This document shows, piece by piece, positions 26,590 to 36,264 of a DNA stretch of 64,000 nucleotides. This stretch comes from Chryseobacterium aahli (GTDB taxonomy: Bacteria > Bacteroidota > Bacteroidia > Flavobacteriales > Weeksellaceae): positions 248,001 to 312,000 of the forward strand of contig NZ_JALDNB010000001.1 of assembly GCF_022699665.1 (NCBI RefSeq), in the 5' to 3' direction. The notes beneath the pieces were generated by a model. That model did no database searches. It saw only the letters and a program-made list of their open reading frames with translations, and had not been told where the DNA came from. A program made the translations under genes and the position numbers. Numbering within the stretch: position 1 is the first letter of the stretch; every line of letters starts with the position of its first letter.

Positions 26590-26986
26590 GGAATTCAATC
26601 AATTTTTTAATCTAAATTTTTCACCTTGGTTTGCTGTTTTATCTACCAAGACTATATCTGATTGTGCCAACTTTTATTCGTCCATATTGAAAAAGGTAAG
26701 GAGCTGATTTAGTGATAATTTGTATAGAAAGAACGTATATCACATAACGTAAAGCCGTTTATAAGCTGTAATTTTTTGTCTATCGTAGTTTTTTAATGAT
26801 TATTTCAGTTACTAAGGAAGGCTAGATATTTTATGCAGCTTTAAAATTTGAAGTAATGAAAAACAGTTTATGAATTTTAATCTTTTTTACATCTGTGTTG
26901 ACATAATTTTTATATAATTATTTAGTTATAACCAATGAACTTTGTAAATAATTTACATTTTATTAGTTTATGTCATATATATATAC

Positions 26987-27238
26987 TATATTTGTAAAAT
27001 AATAAGGCAGTAGTTTATACTAAAAGGTGATTTTAAATATATTCCCAAAATATAACAGCCGCTCAATTTTGTCATTAATATTTTAGGTGCTCTACCTTTT
27101 AAGAAGTTCGATTTTCACTCTTAAATTCTATTCATCCATATTTTTTTCTCAAAAGTTATTATCGTTTTGGTTTAGACCAAGGCACAGGGATAATTGATCC
27201 TATAAAACAGAATACAATAATTTTTAATACATAATACA
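26987..27238 (+). promoter_or_regulatory. Predicted promoter and long 5' leader of the cold-shock gene
   Basis: A full -7 box TATATTTG lies at 26987-26994, predicting a leader of about 235-240 nt before the cold-shock ATG. Close to the gene the leader can form TTGGT-TTAG-ACCAA (27167-27180) and GGAT/ATCC hairpins. Long structured leaders are typical of csp genes, where they act as RNA thermosensors. The stretch 26590-26986 upstream is AT-rich and I see nothing in it. Confidence 0.5.
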
Positions 27239-27430
27239 ATGCAACAAGGAACAGTAAAATTCTTTAACGAAACTAAAGGATTTGGTTTTATTACTCCATC
27301 TACAGGTGGTCAAGACGTTTTCGTACATACTTCAGGTTTGGTAGATAACATTCGTGAAAATGATGTCGTAACATTCGATTTACAAAATGGAAACAAAGGT
27401 GTTAATGCAGTTAACGTTAAAATAGCGTAA
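27239..27430 (+). CDS. CspA-family cold-shock protein
   Basis: A 63-residue single cold-shock domain that binds single-stranded RNA and DNA. RNP1 is KGFGFITP (about residues 14-21) and RNP2 is DVFVHTSGL (about 26-34). The start MQQGTVKFFNETKGFGF is standard for flavobacterial Csp proteins. It is a single-gene unit with a long leader upstream and a strong terminator immediately downstream. It probably acts as an RNA chaperone during cold or growth transitions, as known for the family. Confidence 0.95.
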   Translation: MQQGTVKFFNETKGFGFITPSTGGQDVFVHTSGLVDNIRENDVVTFDLQNGNKGVNAVNVKIA

Positions 27431-27459
27431 CTCCAATAAATAACCTTATACGTTATACA

Positions 27460-27497
27460 AAGAGCAGATAATTTATTTTATCTGCTCTTTTATTTTT
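27460..27497 (+). terminator. Intrinsic terminator of the cold-shock gene
   Basis: A 12-bp perfect stem AAGAGCAGATAA/TTATCTGCTCTT around a 6-base loop, followed by a TTTATTTTT tract. Confidence 0.9.
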
Positions 27498-27613
27498 GGT
27501 ATGAGTATTTTAATGTTCATGGTTTTTGACCTCTAAAAAATTATAGATAAACAATCAATATTAAATTAATATCATGATTTAAAATCTTAAGCGTTTATAA
27601 TCTGTATGAGTTC

Positions 27614-28162
27614 CTATAATTTATTGAGTTTATTGACAAGGTAACTAATCATCTGTGCAACACTTTCGGCAGGTTGGGCAAAATCATTTTCAACCCAGTT
27701 TTTGATGACAGCAATGCTTCCTTTTTCACCGAATTGATAGGCCATTTCCAGAAAAGGCTGCGTTTCCGGGGTGAGTTCGATTTGATTTTCCACCGGAAAA
27801 TGATTTCTAACACTGGTCAGGATGCGAGATAAAATTCCGCTTCCGTCACCTTTGCTGAAAACTATTTTGCTCATCTCTTTGTCATTTTCCAGCAGCTGGC
27901 AGCTAAGCAATATGACCTCGTCCATTTTGTAGCTTTTACGGAGCACAGCCGATAATTTTTCAAAAACTTCTTCTTCCAGCTCCAGCAATATATCCATTGG
28001 AATTGTATAATGCCGATAAAATGAATTTCTATTGACATCCGCTGTTTTACATAATTCTGTTATGGAGATTTGGCTCAATTCTTTGTCCTTCAATAAGTCA
28101 AACAATGCTTCTCGTAATACTTTTTTGGTATATTGTACACGTCGGTCTTTTCTTAATTCCAT
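27614..28162 (-). CDS. TetR/AcrR-family transcriptional regulator
   Basis: A 182-residue regulator with an N-terminal helix-turn-helix in LSQISITELCKTADVNRNSFYRHY (split here as about residues 29-52) and a helical C-terminal ligand domain ending in a leucine-rich stretch. It is divergent from the epimerase gene, with a 214-bp gap containing a perfect CATTAT-N5-ATAATG palindrome. Local repression of the epimerase/DUF2141 unit is therefore likely. The ligand is unknown. Confidence 0.88.
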   Translation of the reverse strand: MELRKDRRVQYTKKVLREALFDLLKDKELSQISITELCKTADVNRNSFYRHYTIPMDILLELEEEVFEKLSAVLRKSYKMDEVILLSCQLLENDKEMSKIVFSKGDGSGILSRILTSVRNHFPVENQIELTPETQPFLEMAYQFGEKGSIAVIKNWVENDFAQPAESVAQMISYLVNKLNKL

Positions 28163-28284
28163 CTTAATTTTTTTTATTTACGCTACAAAATCACTGATTT
28201 TTGTTTCCTATTAAACAGAATTCATCAGTCTGCAACGCTAATCTAATCTCTAAGTAATAGCTTTACAATGTGATCGTAATCAAG

Positions 28285-28301
28285 CATTATGTTAGATAAT
28301 G
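28285..28301. promoter_or_regulatory. Candidate TetR operator
   Basis: The 17-bp palindrome CATTATGTTAGATAATG has perfect 6-bp arms. It lies between the divergent TetR and epimerase genes, 76 bp before the epimerase start. Length and position fit a TetR-family operator. Confidence 0.5.
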
Positions 28302-28376
28302 AACAAAATGTATAACAAATATATACTTTATTTCTTGCGGTTACGATTGAATAAACAAATCATTTAATCTGAAACA

Positions 28377-29441
28377 ATGAAAGATACAATAGTTACTACA
28401 AAAAAGAGAATTCTTCTCACTGGTGCATCGGGAACAGTTGGCTTCGAAACTTTGAAGCATTTGATGAAAAATCCCAATTATGAAATTACTGTTTTTGATG
28501 TGAAAACTCGAAAATCCGTTAAAAAATTAGCTCCTTTTCGTAACCGTGTGGAGATTGTTTATGGTGATATCTGCAGTGCTTCAGCGGTGGAACAAGTGAG
28601 TCAAAATAAGGATGTTGTTATTCATTTGGCGGCAATTATTCCGCCTCTTGCAGATATAAATCCCAAATTGGCTTACAAAGTCAATGTGCAGGGAACGGAA
28701 AATCTCATTCACGCTTTGGAAAAAAAATCACCTCAATGTTATTTGCTCTTCAGCTCTAGTATTTCTGTTTATGGTGATCGCATCAATAATCCCGAAATCT
28801 CAGTGAATGACCCTTTGAAACCTAGCCCGGGTGATCAATATGGTGAAACTAAGGTATTATGTGAGAAGGCAATCGTAAAATCGAATTTATCTTGGTCTAT
28901 TTTTCGTTTGGCTGCTATTATGGGTAATCATAAAATCTCAAAACTGATGTTTCATATGCCGCTCGATACGCCGATGGAAATCTGTACACCTGAGGATACA
29001 GGACGGGCTTTTGCCAATGCAATTGCTTTTCAAGATCAGCTTGAAAAACGGATTTTTAACTTAGGTGGGGGAGAAGACTGCGTTATTTCCTACCGTTCCT
29101 TCCTTATGAAAATGTTTGATGCATTTGGACTTGGTAAGGCCAATTTTCCTGAAAAAGCATTTGCGGAGAAGAATTTTCATTGTGGAATACTATTTGACGG
29201 TGATCAACTGGAAGAAATTATCCATTTTCGTCGACAGAGTTTAGCTGATTATTTCGAGATGGTTCATCAACAGGTTAATCCTTTTCAGAAAAAAATAACT
29301 ATTCTTTTTAGAAACTTTATTAAACGTTGGTTGCTTTCAAAATCGGAACCTTATCAGGCTTACCGAAACGGAAATGAAGCAGAAATGGAACATTTTTTTA
29401 ACAAAAATGAAAAGAAAGTTATAGAATCAGCTTATCAATAA
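28377..29441 (+). CDS. NAD-dependent epimerase/dehydratase family protein
   Basis: Extended short-chain dehydrogenase of 354 residues. The nucleotide-binding GASGTVGFETLKHL is at residues 16-29, followed by DVVIHLAAIIPP, the catalytic Ser in FSSSISVYGDR and the Tyr-x-x-x-Lys in QYGETKVLCEK. An unusual C-terminal extension of about 50 residues (FQKKITILFRNFIKRWL onwards) is amphipathic. It is probably co-transcribed with the DUF2141 gene 19 bp downstream and controlled by the divergent TetR. The substrate is not assignable. Confidence 0.87.
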   Translation: MKDTIVTTKKRILLTGASGTVGFETLKHLMKNPNYEITVFDVKTRKSVKKLAPFRNRVEIVYGDICSASAVEQVSQNKDVVIHLAAIIPPLADINPKLAYKVNVQGTENLIHALEKKSPQCYLLFSSSISVYGDRINNPEISVNDPLKPSPGDQYGETKVLCEKAIVKSNLSWSIFRLAAIMGNHKISKLMFHMPLDTPMEICTPEDTGRAFANAIAFQDQLEKRIFNLGGGEDCVISYRSFLMKMFDAFGLGKANFPEKAFAEKNFHCGILFDGDQLEEIIHFRRQSLADYFEMVHQQVNPFQKKITILFRNFIKRWLLSKSEPYQAYRNGNEAEMEHFFNKNEKKVIESAYQ

Positions 29442-29460
29442 ACTTAAAAAAACAAAATAT

Positions 29461-29886
29461 ATGTTACAGAAAATAATAGGCGTAATAATCCTGATTACCA
29501 TCAATACAACTCTTTTTGCTCAACATCATTTTACGGTGGAAGTATCTGATTTAGTCCCTGATAAAGGCTCTGTCTATTTTGGTCTTTACAATAAGAAGGG
29601 AGATTTTTTGAAGGAAGACGTTGCCTTTGCCAATGCTAAAGTAAAGGTTGCTGGAAATAAAGTGAGCTACATATTTAAAAACCTGCCTGTCGGAGAATAC
29701 GCCGTTGCAGTTTACCAAGATGTGAATGACAACGGAAAATGCGACCGAAATATGATCGGATATCCAACCGAAGGATTTGGTTTTTCAAAAAATTACAGAC
29801 CCAAACTTTCCGCTCCCGCATTTGATGATGTGAAAATTGCAGTCAAGCAATCTACTAAAGCTACTATTGCTTTGATTGGGAATTAA
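29461..29886 (+). CDS. Secreted DUF2141 protein
   Basis: A 141-residue exported protein. The signal peptide ends at TTLFAQ, and the mature part is a DUF2141 domain: VSDLVPDKGSVYFGLYNKKGDF, then FKNLPVGEYAVAVYQDVNDNGKCD and the family-typical YPTEGFGFSKN. DUF2141 is a small beta-sandwich of unknown function, common in Bacteroidota. It is downstream of the epimerase gene in the TetR-linked unit. Confidence 0.87.
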   Translation: MLQKIIGVIILITINTTLFAQHHFTVEVSDLVPDKGSVYFGLYNKKGDFLKEDVAFANAKVKVAGNKVSYIFKNLPVGEYAVAVYQDVNDNGKCDRNMIGYPTEGFGFSKNYRPKLSAPAFDDVKIAVKQSTKATIALIGN

Positions 29887-29903
29887 ATAGGTTTACTAAG
29901 TTA

Positions 29904-30497
29904 TTATTTAAGTAGAGGAATTATTTTTTTTTCAATCATCTTTTTAGAATTTTTCCAATCCTTATCATAGTCTTTGTAATTAGTGACATACAAAATCTGC
30001 CCAGAACGGTCAACTAGTATAAACTTTCCGAAGTCATCGATTACTTTGTTTCCATTGGGAGTAACTTCTGTAGCCAACTTTGTATTTCTTTTACCTACTT
30101 TAAAGCCGTATTTTTCATCATTCAGTACGCCAAATTGTACATTCTCAGATTTTGACTTGATAAAACTGATGGCATTTTTTATTTTCGGGTCTCTTTCTGC
30201 TTCCACCAATACTACAAAAAGATTAACTTTTCCTGTTTTTTCCAAGTCCAAAGCATCAGGAAAATGTATTCTGCATGGCTCACACCACGATGCCAATGTA
30301 TAGAATACCGTATACGGCTTGTCTGAATTTTTTGCGATACATATTAAAGCTTCTTTGTCGAGTTTTCGGGCTGCAATAGCTTCAGAATTCTGAATATTAC
30401 AATTGTCTAAGTTCTGTGAAATACAGTTTAATGAAAAGATGAAAGCAAAAATAAAAAAGGTTTTCTTTAGAAATGCTTGAGTAATTGTATGGATCAT
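29904..30497 (-). CDS. Secreted thioredoxin-like (TlpA-type) protein
   Basis: A 197-residue protein with an N-terminal signal/anchor segment (FFIFAFIFSLNCIS) and a thioredoxin fold carrying the redox motif WCEPC in TLASWCEPCRIHF. The cis-Pro region EVTPNGNKV and the FGKFILVDRSGQILYVTNY strand fit the TlpA/ResA group, which keeps extracytoplasmic thiols reduced. Compared with ResA (CEPC), the motif is identical. The gene stands alone on the reverse strand between the DUF2141 and giant adhesin genes. Confidence 0.82.
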   Translation of the reverse strand: MIHTITQAFLKKTFFIFAFIFSLNCISQNLDNCNIQNSEAIAARKLDKEALICIAKNSDKPYTVFYTLASWCEPCRIHFPDALDLEKTGKVNLFVVLVEAERDPKIKNAISFIKSKSENVQFGVLNDEKYGFKVGKRNTKLATEVTPNGNKVIDDFGKFILVDRSGQILYVTNYKDYDKDWKNSKKMIEKKIIPLLK

Positions 30498-30717
30498 TGG
30501 ATGCTGTTAAATAGTTTTATCAAATATAGACAAACTGATGCAGGATAATATGAACTAATTCTATATAATTTTCACCGATTATATAGTTGTTATTTCATGC
30601 ATAGTAATTGGGGAAATGTCAGTGGTGATAGGTGTTTGTTAATATTTGTGTAATATTATATTTATCGTATTTTTTTTTAATTATGATATAATTTATTGTA
30701 TTTTAAGTGGTAAAATA

Positions 30718-30747
30718 TTGCTTATTTAATAAAAATAATTAAATTTG
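30718..30747 (+). promoter_or_regulatory. Bacteroidota-type promoter of the giant surface protein gene
   Basis: TTG at 30718-30720, a 19-bp spacer and TAAATTTG at 30740-30747 match the TTG-N19-TAnnTTTG consensus. The predicted start site is near 30754, leaving a leader of about 145 nt. The rest of the upstream gap (30498-30717) is AT-rich with no gene seen. Confidence 0.75.
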
Positions 30748-30770
30748 TCCATTACCAAATTACTACTCTT

Positions 30771-30830
30771 ATGAAAACATGCTCTACTTTTTTAGAGTTC
30801 CGTCATTCTTTTGACGATGATATTCCTTGA
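30771..30830 (+). CDS. Possible 19-residue leader peptide
   Basis: An ATG directly behind the predicted promoter opens a 19-codon frame (MKTCSTFLEFRHSFDDDIP) that stops 68 bp before the giant gene's ATG. It may be a regulatory upstream ORF or chance. I cannot show conservation from this window. Confidence 0.25.
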   Translation: MKTCSTFLEFRHSFDDDIP

Positions 30831-30898
30831 AATTTTCATTTCTACAGATAAAATCACTACACCATTTCAAAAATATTTTAATTCAGAACATTGTAAAT

Positions 30899-33800
30899 AT
30901 GAATAAAGTTTTACTTACGATAATCTTCTTCTTAGCGTTCATCGCTAAAATTACAGCACAGTGTACGCCTGTTCCTGTGCCTTTTTTACAATCCTTCAGC
31001 ACCGGAGCACTGCCTGCTTGCTGGATTAGTCAAAATCCTACCACAACATCAACAAGTACTTATGTTAAATGGATGTTTTCTGGATCCGCAGGATATGGCG
31101 CAACAGGAAATGGCGGACGACCTGCAGGAACATTTGCATGGGTAGACGCAAGTTCGCCTTACGCCAACGAACATACCGTAGAATTGCTTTCTCCTCAAAT
31201 AAACCTTACAGGCTTGACAAATCCGTATGTAAAGTTTGAATGGTTTAAAAATCATTTAACATCACTTACCGGAACTGTTCCTAATTATGAACACAATCAG
31301 CTGAAGCTTGAGATAAACAGTGGAGCAGGATGGGTACAGATTTGGGCAAGCAACACAAACGATCCTGCCTGGAGAACTGTTGGTGTTCCTTTGGCTGCAA
31401 CATATGTGGGAGCAACAGTTCAGCTTAAATTTACTGTTGATAAAGACGTAGCCGGAAACGGATATTTCTACGATGATGTTTTATTGGATGAGGTTCAGGT
31501 AATACAGGCTCCTACCTGTTTTGAGCCGACAACTCTTCCGGTAACGAACGTTACTCCTACTTCAGGAACAATCAATTGGACAGCACCTTTAGCCCCAGCT
31601 CCGGCTCCAGCAAACGGATACGAATATTATTATTCTCCTACCAATACTCCTCCCGTTGCAGCTACTGTAGGAACGGCAACCCCGGGGATGACGGCTAATA
31701 TAACTCCGTTGGTTTCGGGAACTACATATTATTGGTGGGTAAGATCGGTTTGTTCTGCTACCGATAAATCTCCTTGGGTAGCAGGTACTCCTTTTACACC
31801 GGGTCAGATTGGTGGCGGAACTGCCACGCATGCTTACTTGCCTGTCTATTCTTGTTCAGGATTTAATTACTCCCAGCAAATATATACAGCATCAGAAGTT
31901 GCAGGAGCTGTGGGGACTAACACTTATATTACTTCTATTAAATTCTATGTTTCTACAACTGGAACTACACAGGCAAACTACAATCAATGGGTGGTTTATA
32001 TGGGAAATACGGCTCAGACTGATTTTGCAACAACTACAAGTTGGGTTCCTTCTTCATCTTTAACGCAGGTTTATACCGGTACTTTACCGGCAATGACTGC
32101 CGGAACTTGGGTTACAATTCCGTTGAGTACACCTTTCTTATGGGATGGAACAAGCAATGTGGTAATCGCTGTAGATGAAAATGTTACAGGAACTTCTTGT
32201 ACTGCCAACTGGGGAAGTTATACTGCTGGAACGAATAAAGGAATGCTGTATTATAACACAACCACAAATCCTAATCCTGCAACTCCGCCTACAGCTACAA
32301 GCAGATATTCTGTAATTCCGATTGTCCAGATGGTAGGGACAGCTTTGGTACCTTGTACAAATACTCCTCCTGTCAATATTGCAATCAGTAATGTATCGGC
32401 AACTTCTGCGAATGTTTCGTGGACACCTGCTGCCGGAGCGACTTATGTTTTAAGATACAGATCGCTTCCCGGTGGAACCTGGATCACGGTCAACCTTACA
32501 ACACCTTTGACGAACACCTATACCATAGATGGTTTATTGGAATTTACTCAATACGAAGTTGAAATAGCGACTGTTTGTAATGCAAGTCCTGCGGGAGCAT
32601 TTTCTACTCCAGTCATCTTTACAACACCCGGAGTTTCATGGTGTCCTCATGCTGCACAATATACCAGTGCAACTTATGGATGGATATCTAATGTAACAGT
32701 AAATCCTGTAGGATCTACATCATTAAACAATACATCTGCACAATCTCAGTATACTGATTATTCTACCAACCCTGCTTTAGATCTTACGCTTGTAAGAGGT
32801 ACTCAAAATAACATTATTTCTGTAGGGAAAACATGGCCGGGAACTCAATATGCAAACTATACTAATGTATGGATCGATTTTGACAGAGATGGTATTTTCG
32901 ATACAAGCGAATTGATATACAGCAGCGGAGCCAGCACTTCGTCACCTGTTTCTGGAACGTTTAATGTTCCGACAGTAACCTATAATGGTGCTAATGCAAC
33001 AAGAATGAGAGTTGTGGTTTCCTACGCCGCTGCCGCTGGTGCATGTTCCGGAAACACCTATGGAGAAGTTGAAGATTATGCTGTCAGATTTATTGATCCT
33101 GTACCTTGTACAAGTGCTGCACCTACTAATTTAACGGCGACAAATCTTACTCCTGTGAGTGCTGTTTTATCATGGATGCCTGCACAAGGTGCAACATCTT
33201 ATATTGTACAATGGAGAGTTGTAACTACACCTGCTTCAGTTTGGATTCCGGTAACGCCAAATCCGGCAGTGAGTACTCATACGCTTACAGGGTTAAACGA
33301 GCAAGTGCAATACGAGTTTAGAGTAGCTTATATCTGTAATGGTGTACAAGGTAACTTTTCGGCGCCTGTACAGTTTACAACACCCGCAATTTCCTGGTGT
33401 CCTCATGCTGCACAATATACCAGTGCAACATATGGATGGATATCTAATGTCAATGTGAACCCTGTAGGATCTACAATATTAAATAATACTTCTGCACAAT
33501 CTCAGTACACTGATTACTCTGCCAATCCGGCTTTGGAGCTTACCCTTGTAAGAAATACTCAAAATAACTCTATTTCTATTGGAAAAACGTGGTCAGGTAC
33601 TCAATATGCAAATTATACTAATGTATGGATTGATTTTGACAGAAATGGTATTTTCGATACAAGTGAGTTGATATATACTAGTGGCTCTAATGCTTCATCA
33701 CCTGTTTCAGGAACGTTCAATGTTCCGGCCGTAACTTATAATGGTCCTAATGCGACAAGAATGAGAGTTGTCGTTTCCTATGCCGCCGCCGCTGGAGCGT

Positions 33801-36166
33801 GTTCTGGAAATACATACGGAGAAGTTGAAGATTATGCAGTTAAGTTTATAGATTTACAACCTTGTAGTACAACGGCTCCGGTACCTACAGTCTCTAATAT
33901 GACATCTTCCACAGCGTATGTGTCTTGGATTCCCACTGCTAATGCTACCTACAGAATCAGATGGAGACAAGGAACTACGGGAGTTTGGCAGTTGCAACCT
34001 TTAGGGTATGTAGAATTGGCTGCCGGACAAAGTTTTTATAATATTACTAATCTTTTAGAGCAGACGGCTTATCAGGTACAGATTCAGGCAAAATGTGGAA
34101 CTACTTGGGGCGCATTCGGTGCTTCAGTCAATTTTACAACTCCTTCATTGACATATTGCAATATGATAGGTACGGGAACTAACGATTATATTTCTAATGT
34201 GAAAGTAACACCGGTGAATTTTCCTTTAATGGATAATACATCTCTTCAGACTAATTATATCAGTTATACCACTCCGGCAACATTAATCAATTTAGAAGTG
34301 GGATCTACCGGAAACCAGCTTTCAGTTTCTAAAGCTTGGGAGGGTACTACTTATGCCGATGCTGTTTATGCATGGATTGATTGGAATAGAGATGGTGTTT
34401 TTGCAGATTCTGAAAGAATAATGACTTCAGCATCAAGTACAACTAGTCCTGTAACGGCTACATTTGATGTTCCATCAGCAGGAATCTACACAGGACAATA
34501 CACAACCACAATGAGAGTTGCTTTGAAACGTGGAAGTGCTCCTGTAATCTGTGTTGACCCGGTAAATGGTGAAGTGGAAGATTACGCTGTAAAATTGAGA
34601 CCTTGTAGTAATAATACCCCAACCAGTTTAAATATTAATCCTGTCACTCATAATTCAGCTACAGTCAACTGGACGCCAGCGGCAAATAACAATGCTTTTG
34701 TTCTGGAATACAGAGCGGTGACAACACCTGCTTCCAATTGGATCGTGATCAATGCATCTGTTTTTGGGGGTAACCCTCCGGTACAGCTTACAGGGTTAAC
34801 TCCGGCTACAACTTACGAAGTAAGAGTGGCTGCGGTCTGTGGTAGTGGAGGTAATGGTAGCTATACACCAGTACAGACATTCACAACAAGATGTGATCCT
34901 ACACCTCCGAATGTAACGGTGACAAACATCACTTCAACATCAGCAGTTGTAACGTGGAATCCATTGGTTCCTAATGCGACTTACATTATCCGATACAGAC
35001 CGGTAGGTACTACAACATGGATTACGCCTACTGCACCGCTTCCGCCAGCTAATTCTTATACTATTACAGGATTAACATCTTTTGTAATGTATGAAGTACA
35101 GGTAGCAAATATTTGTTTTGGTGAAACGGTTCCAAACCCATGGTCAAATCCTCAGGTATTTACAACAGTAAGAGTTTGTGAAATACCCCCTCCGGGATTA
35201 ACAATTACTACATTAACGCCAACAAGTGCAGAGGTAGTTTGGGATGCCTATACCGGGGCTGGAGCTACAGGTAGTTATGTTTTAAGATATAGAAAAGTAG
35301 GGGTTCCTAGCTGGACGAATATTTCGGTGAATGTCAATACCTATACAATTACAGGCCTATTAGAATTGACCAAATATGAAATGCAGGTTGCAAATGTTTG
35401 TAGCGGAACACCGGGTAATTTTACCCCGCTCTACTATTTTACAACACCTACAGTCGTGTATTGTCAAATGTCATCTGCTAATTCAGCAACAGAGTTTATC
35501 TCTAAGGTTACCACGAAACCTACAGGTAAACCTGAAATGATCAACGAATCTTTGGGATCTAATTACACAGATTATACAGGAGACCCAACGAAACATATTG
35601 AGTTGGTACAGGGTTCTGCAGGAAATCAATTAATCATTGATAAAACCTTAAGCAATGGTGACAAAGCAGGAGTAGCAGTCTGGATTGACTTCGACAGAAA
35701 CGGATATTTTGATCTTCATGAAAGGATTCTTGCTGACGGACCAAATACAAACCCAACGGCGAACGCAACATTCAATGTTCCTGCAGATGCGTTTGTAAGC
35801 ATGACAAATTACAAATATGTAGTAATGAGAGTGGCGATGCAAAAAGATGGAATTCCGGTGAATTGTCTTAATTTCCCTAACGGTGAGGTAGAAGATTATA
35901 CCGTGAGAATCTCTAAGGTACCTGTTGTCAATTCGTTAAATCAGGATGAAATTCTAATCTACCCTAATCCGGTAAGTACGATCTTAAATATTAAAAACAT
36001 TAGTGCAAAAGCTAATTATAAAATTTACAGTGCTTCCGGAAGATTAGTGTCATCGGGTCTGATTGTAAATAACGCAATTGACGTAAGAAGCCTGATAAAC
36101 GGACTTTACATCATCGATATAGAAGATGTAAAAGGTTCGGTGAAGAAGAAATTTATTAAAGAATAA
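30899..36166 (+). CDS. Giant T9SS-secreted FN3/GEVED surface protein
   Basis: A 1755-residue surface or secreted protein. The ATG at 30899 gives a clean signal peptide (MNKVLLTIIFFLAFIAKITAQ); the longer frame from a TTG at 30827 is rejected. After a MAM/cleaved-adhesin-like domain (about residues 25-205) come at least seven FN3-type modules with recurring TGL...YE.QV strands. Four GEVED domains are each marked by GEVEDYxV. Two adjacent FN3-GEVED blocks are near-identical, spaced 756 bp apart. It ends with a type A T9SS sorting domain (EILIYPNPVSTILNI to the final KKKFIKE). It is probably an adhesin or carbohydrate-binding protein; no protease catalytic domain is seen. Confidence 0.9.
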   Translation: MNKVLLTIIFFLAFIAKITAQCTPVPVPFLQSFSTGALPACWISQNPTTTSTSTYVKWMFSGSAGYGATGNGGRPAGTFAWVDASSPYANEHTVELLSPQINLTGLTNPYVKFEWFKNHLTSLTGTVPNYEHNQLKLEINSGAGWVQIWASNTNDPAWRTVGVPLAATYVGATVQLKFTVDKDVAGNGYFYDDVLLDEVQVIQAPTCFEPTTLPVTNVTPTSGTINWTAPLAPAPAPANGYEYYYSPTNTPPVAATVGTATPGMTANITPLVSGTTYYWWVRSVCSATDKSPWVAGTPFTPGQIGGGTATHAYLPVYSCSGFNYSQQIYTASEVAGAVGTNTYITSIKFYVSTTGTTQANYNQWVVYMGNTAQTDFATTTSWVPSSSLTQVYTGTLPAMTAGTWVTIPLSTPFLWDGTSNVVIAVDENVTGTSCTANWGSYTAGTNKGMLYYNTTTNPNPATPPTATSRYSVIPIVQMVGTALVPCTNTPPVNIAISNVSATSANVSWTPAAGATYVLRYRSLPGGTWITVNLTTPLTNTYTIDGLLEFTQYEVEIATVCNASPAGAFSTPVIFTTPGVSWCPHAAQYTSATYGWISNVTVNPVGSTSLNNTSAQSQYTDYSTNPALDLTLVRGTQNNIISVGKTWPGTQYANYTNVWIDFDRDGIFDTSELIYSSGASTSSPVSGTFNVPTVTYNGANATRMRVVVSYAAAAGACSGNTYGEVEDYAVRFIDPVPCTSAAPTNLTATNLTPVSAVLSWMPAQGATSYIVQWRVVTTPASVWIPVTPNPAVSTHTLTGLNEQVQYEFRVAYICNGVQGNFSAPVQFTTPAISWCPHAAQYTSATYGWISNVNVNPVGSTILNNTSAQSQYTDYSANPALELTLVRNTQNNSISIGKTWSGTQYANYTNVWIDFDRNGIFDTSELIYTSGSNASSPVSGTFNVPAVTYNGPNATRMRVVVSYAAAAGACSGNTYGEVEDYAVKFIDLQPCSTTAPVPTVSNMTSSTAYVSWIPTANATYRIRWRQGTTGVWQLQPLGYVELAAGQSFYNITNLLEQTAYQVQIQAKCGTTWGAFGASVNFTTPSLTYCNMIGTGTNDYISNVKVTPVNFPLMDNTSLQTNYISYTTPATLINLEVGSTGNQLSVSKAWEGTTYADAVYAWIDWNRDGVFADSERIMTSASSTTSPVTATFDVPSAGIYTGQYTTTMRVALKRGSAPVICVDPVNGEVEDYAVKLRPCSNNTPTSLNINPVTHNSATVNWTPAANNNAFVLEYRAVTTPASNWIVINASVFGGNPPVQLTGLTPATTYEVRVAAVCGSGGNGSYTPVQTFTTRCDPTPPNVTVTNITSTSAVVTWNPLVPNATYIIRYRPVGTTTWITPTAPLPPANSYTITGLTSFVMYEVQVANICFGETVPNPWSNPQVFTTVRVCEIPPPGLTITTLTPTSAEVVWDAYTGAGATGSYVLRYRKVGVPSWTNISVNVNTYTITGLLELTKYEMQVANVCSGTPGNFTPLYYFTTPTVVYCQMSSANSATEFISKVTTKPTGKPEMINESLGSNYTDYTGDPTKHIELVQGSAGNQLIIDKTLSNGDKAGVAVWIDFDRNGYFDLHERILADGPNTNPTANATFNVPADAFVSMTNYKYVVMRVAMQKDGIPVNCLNFPNGEVEDYTVRISKVPVVNSLNQDEILIYPNPVSTILNIKNISAKANYKIYSASGRLVSSGLIVNNAIDVRSLINGLYIIDIEDVKGSVKKKFIKE
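32635..33106 (+). repeat. GEVED module repeat, copy A
   Basis: First of two highly similar DNA copies inside the giant gene, each encoding SWCPHAAQYTSATYGWIS through GEVEDYAV. The partner lies exactly 756 bp (252 codons) downstream at 33391-33862. The reading frame is preserved, as expected for internal duplication. Confidence 0.88.
33391..33862 (+). repeat. GEVED module repeat, copy B
   Basis: Second copy of the FN3-GEVED duplication, in frame with copy A. Differences are mostly synonymous or mild substitutions, such as DRDGIFDT versus DRNGIFDT. Confidence 0.88.
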
Positions 36167-36220
36167 TATAAACTTAGTCTGTGTTGTAAAAAGATGCAGC
36201 TATAGTTTAAAACAATAAAT

Positions 36221-36256
36221 AAATCCTCTCAATCATTTTGAGAGGATTTGTTGTTT
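36221..36256. terminator. Bidirectional intrinsic terminator
   Basis: Stem AAATCCTCTCAA/TTGAGAGGATTT with a 5-base loop, then a T-rich tail. It lies between the convergent giant surface gene and the coiled-coil protein gene. Confidence 0.88.
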
Positions 36257-36264
36257 TTACAATG

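Noticed and set aside
30827..30898. Extended N-terminus of the giant surface protein
   Set aside because: It would begin at TTG and bury the signal peptide behind 24 unrelated residues; the ATG at 30899 fits much better.
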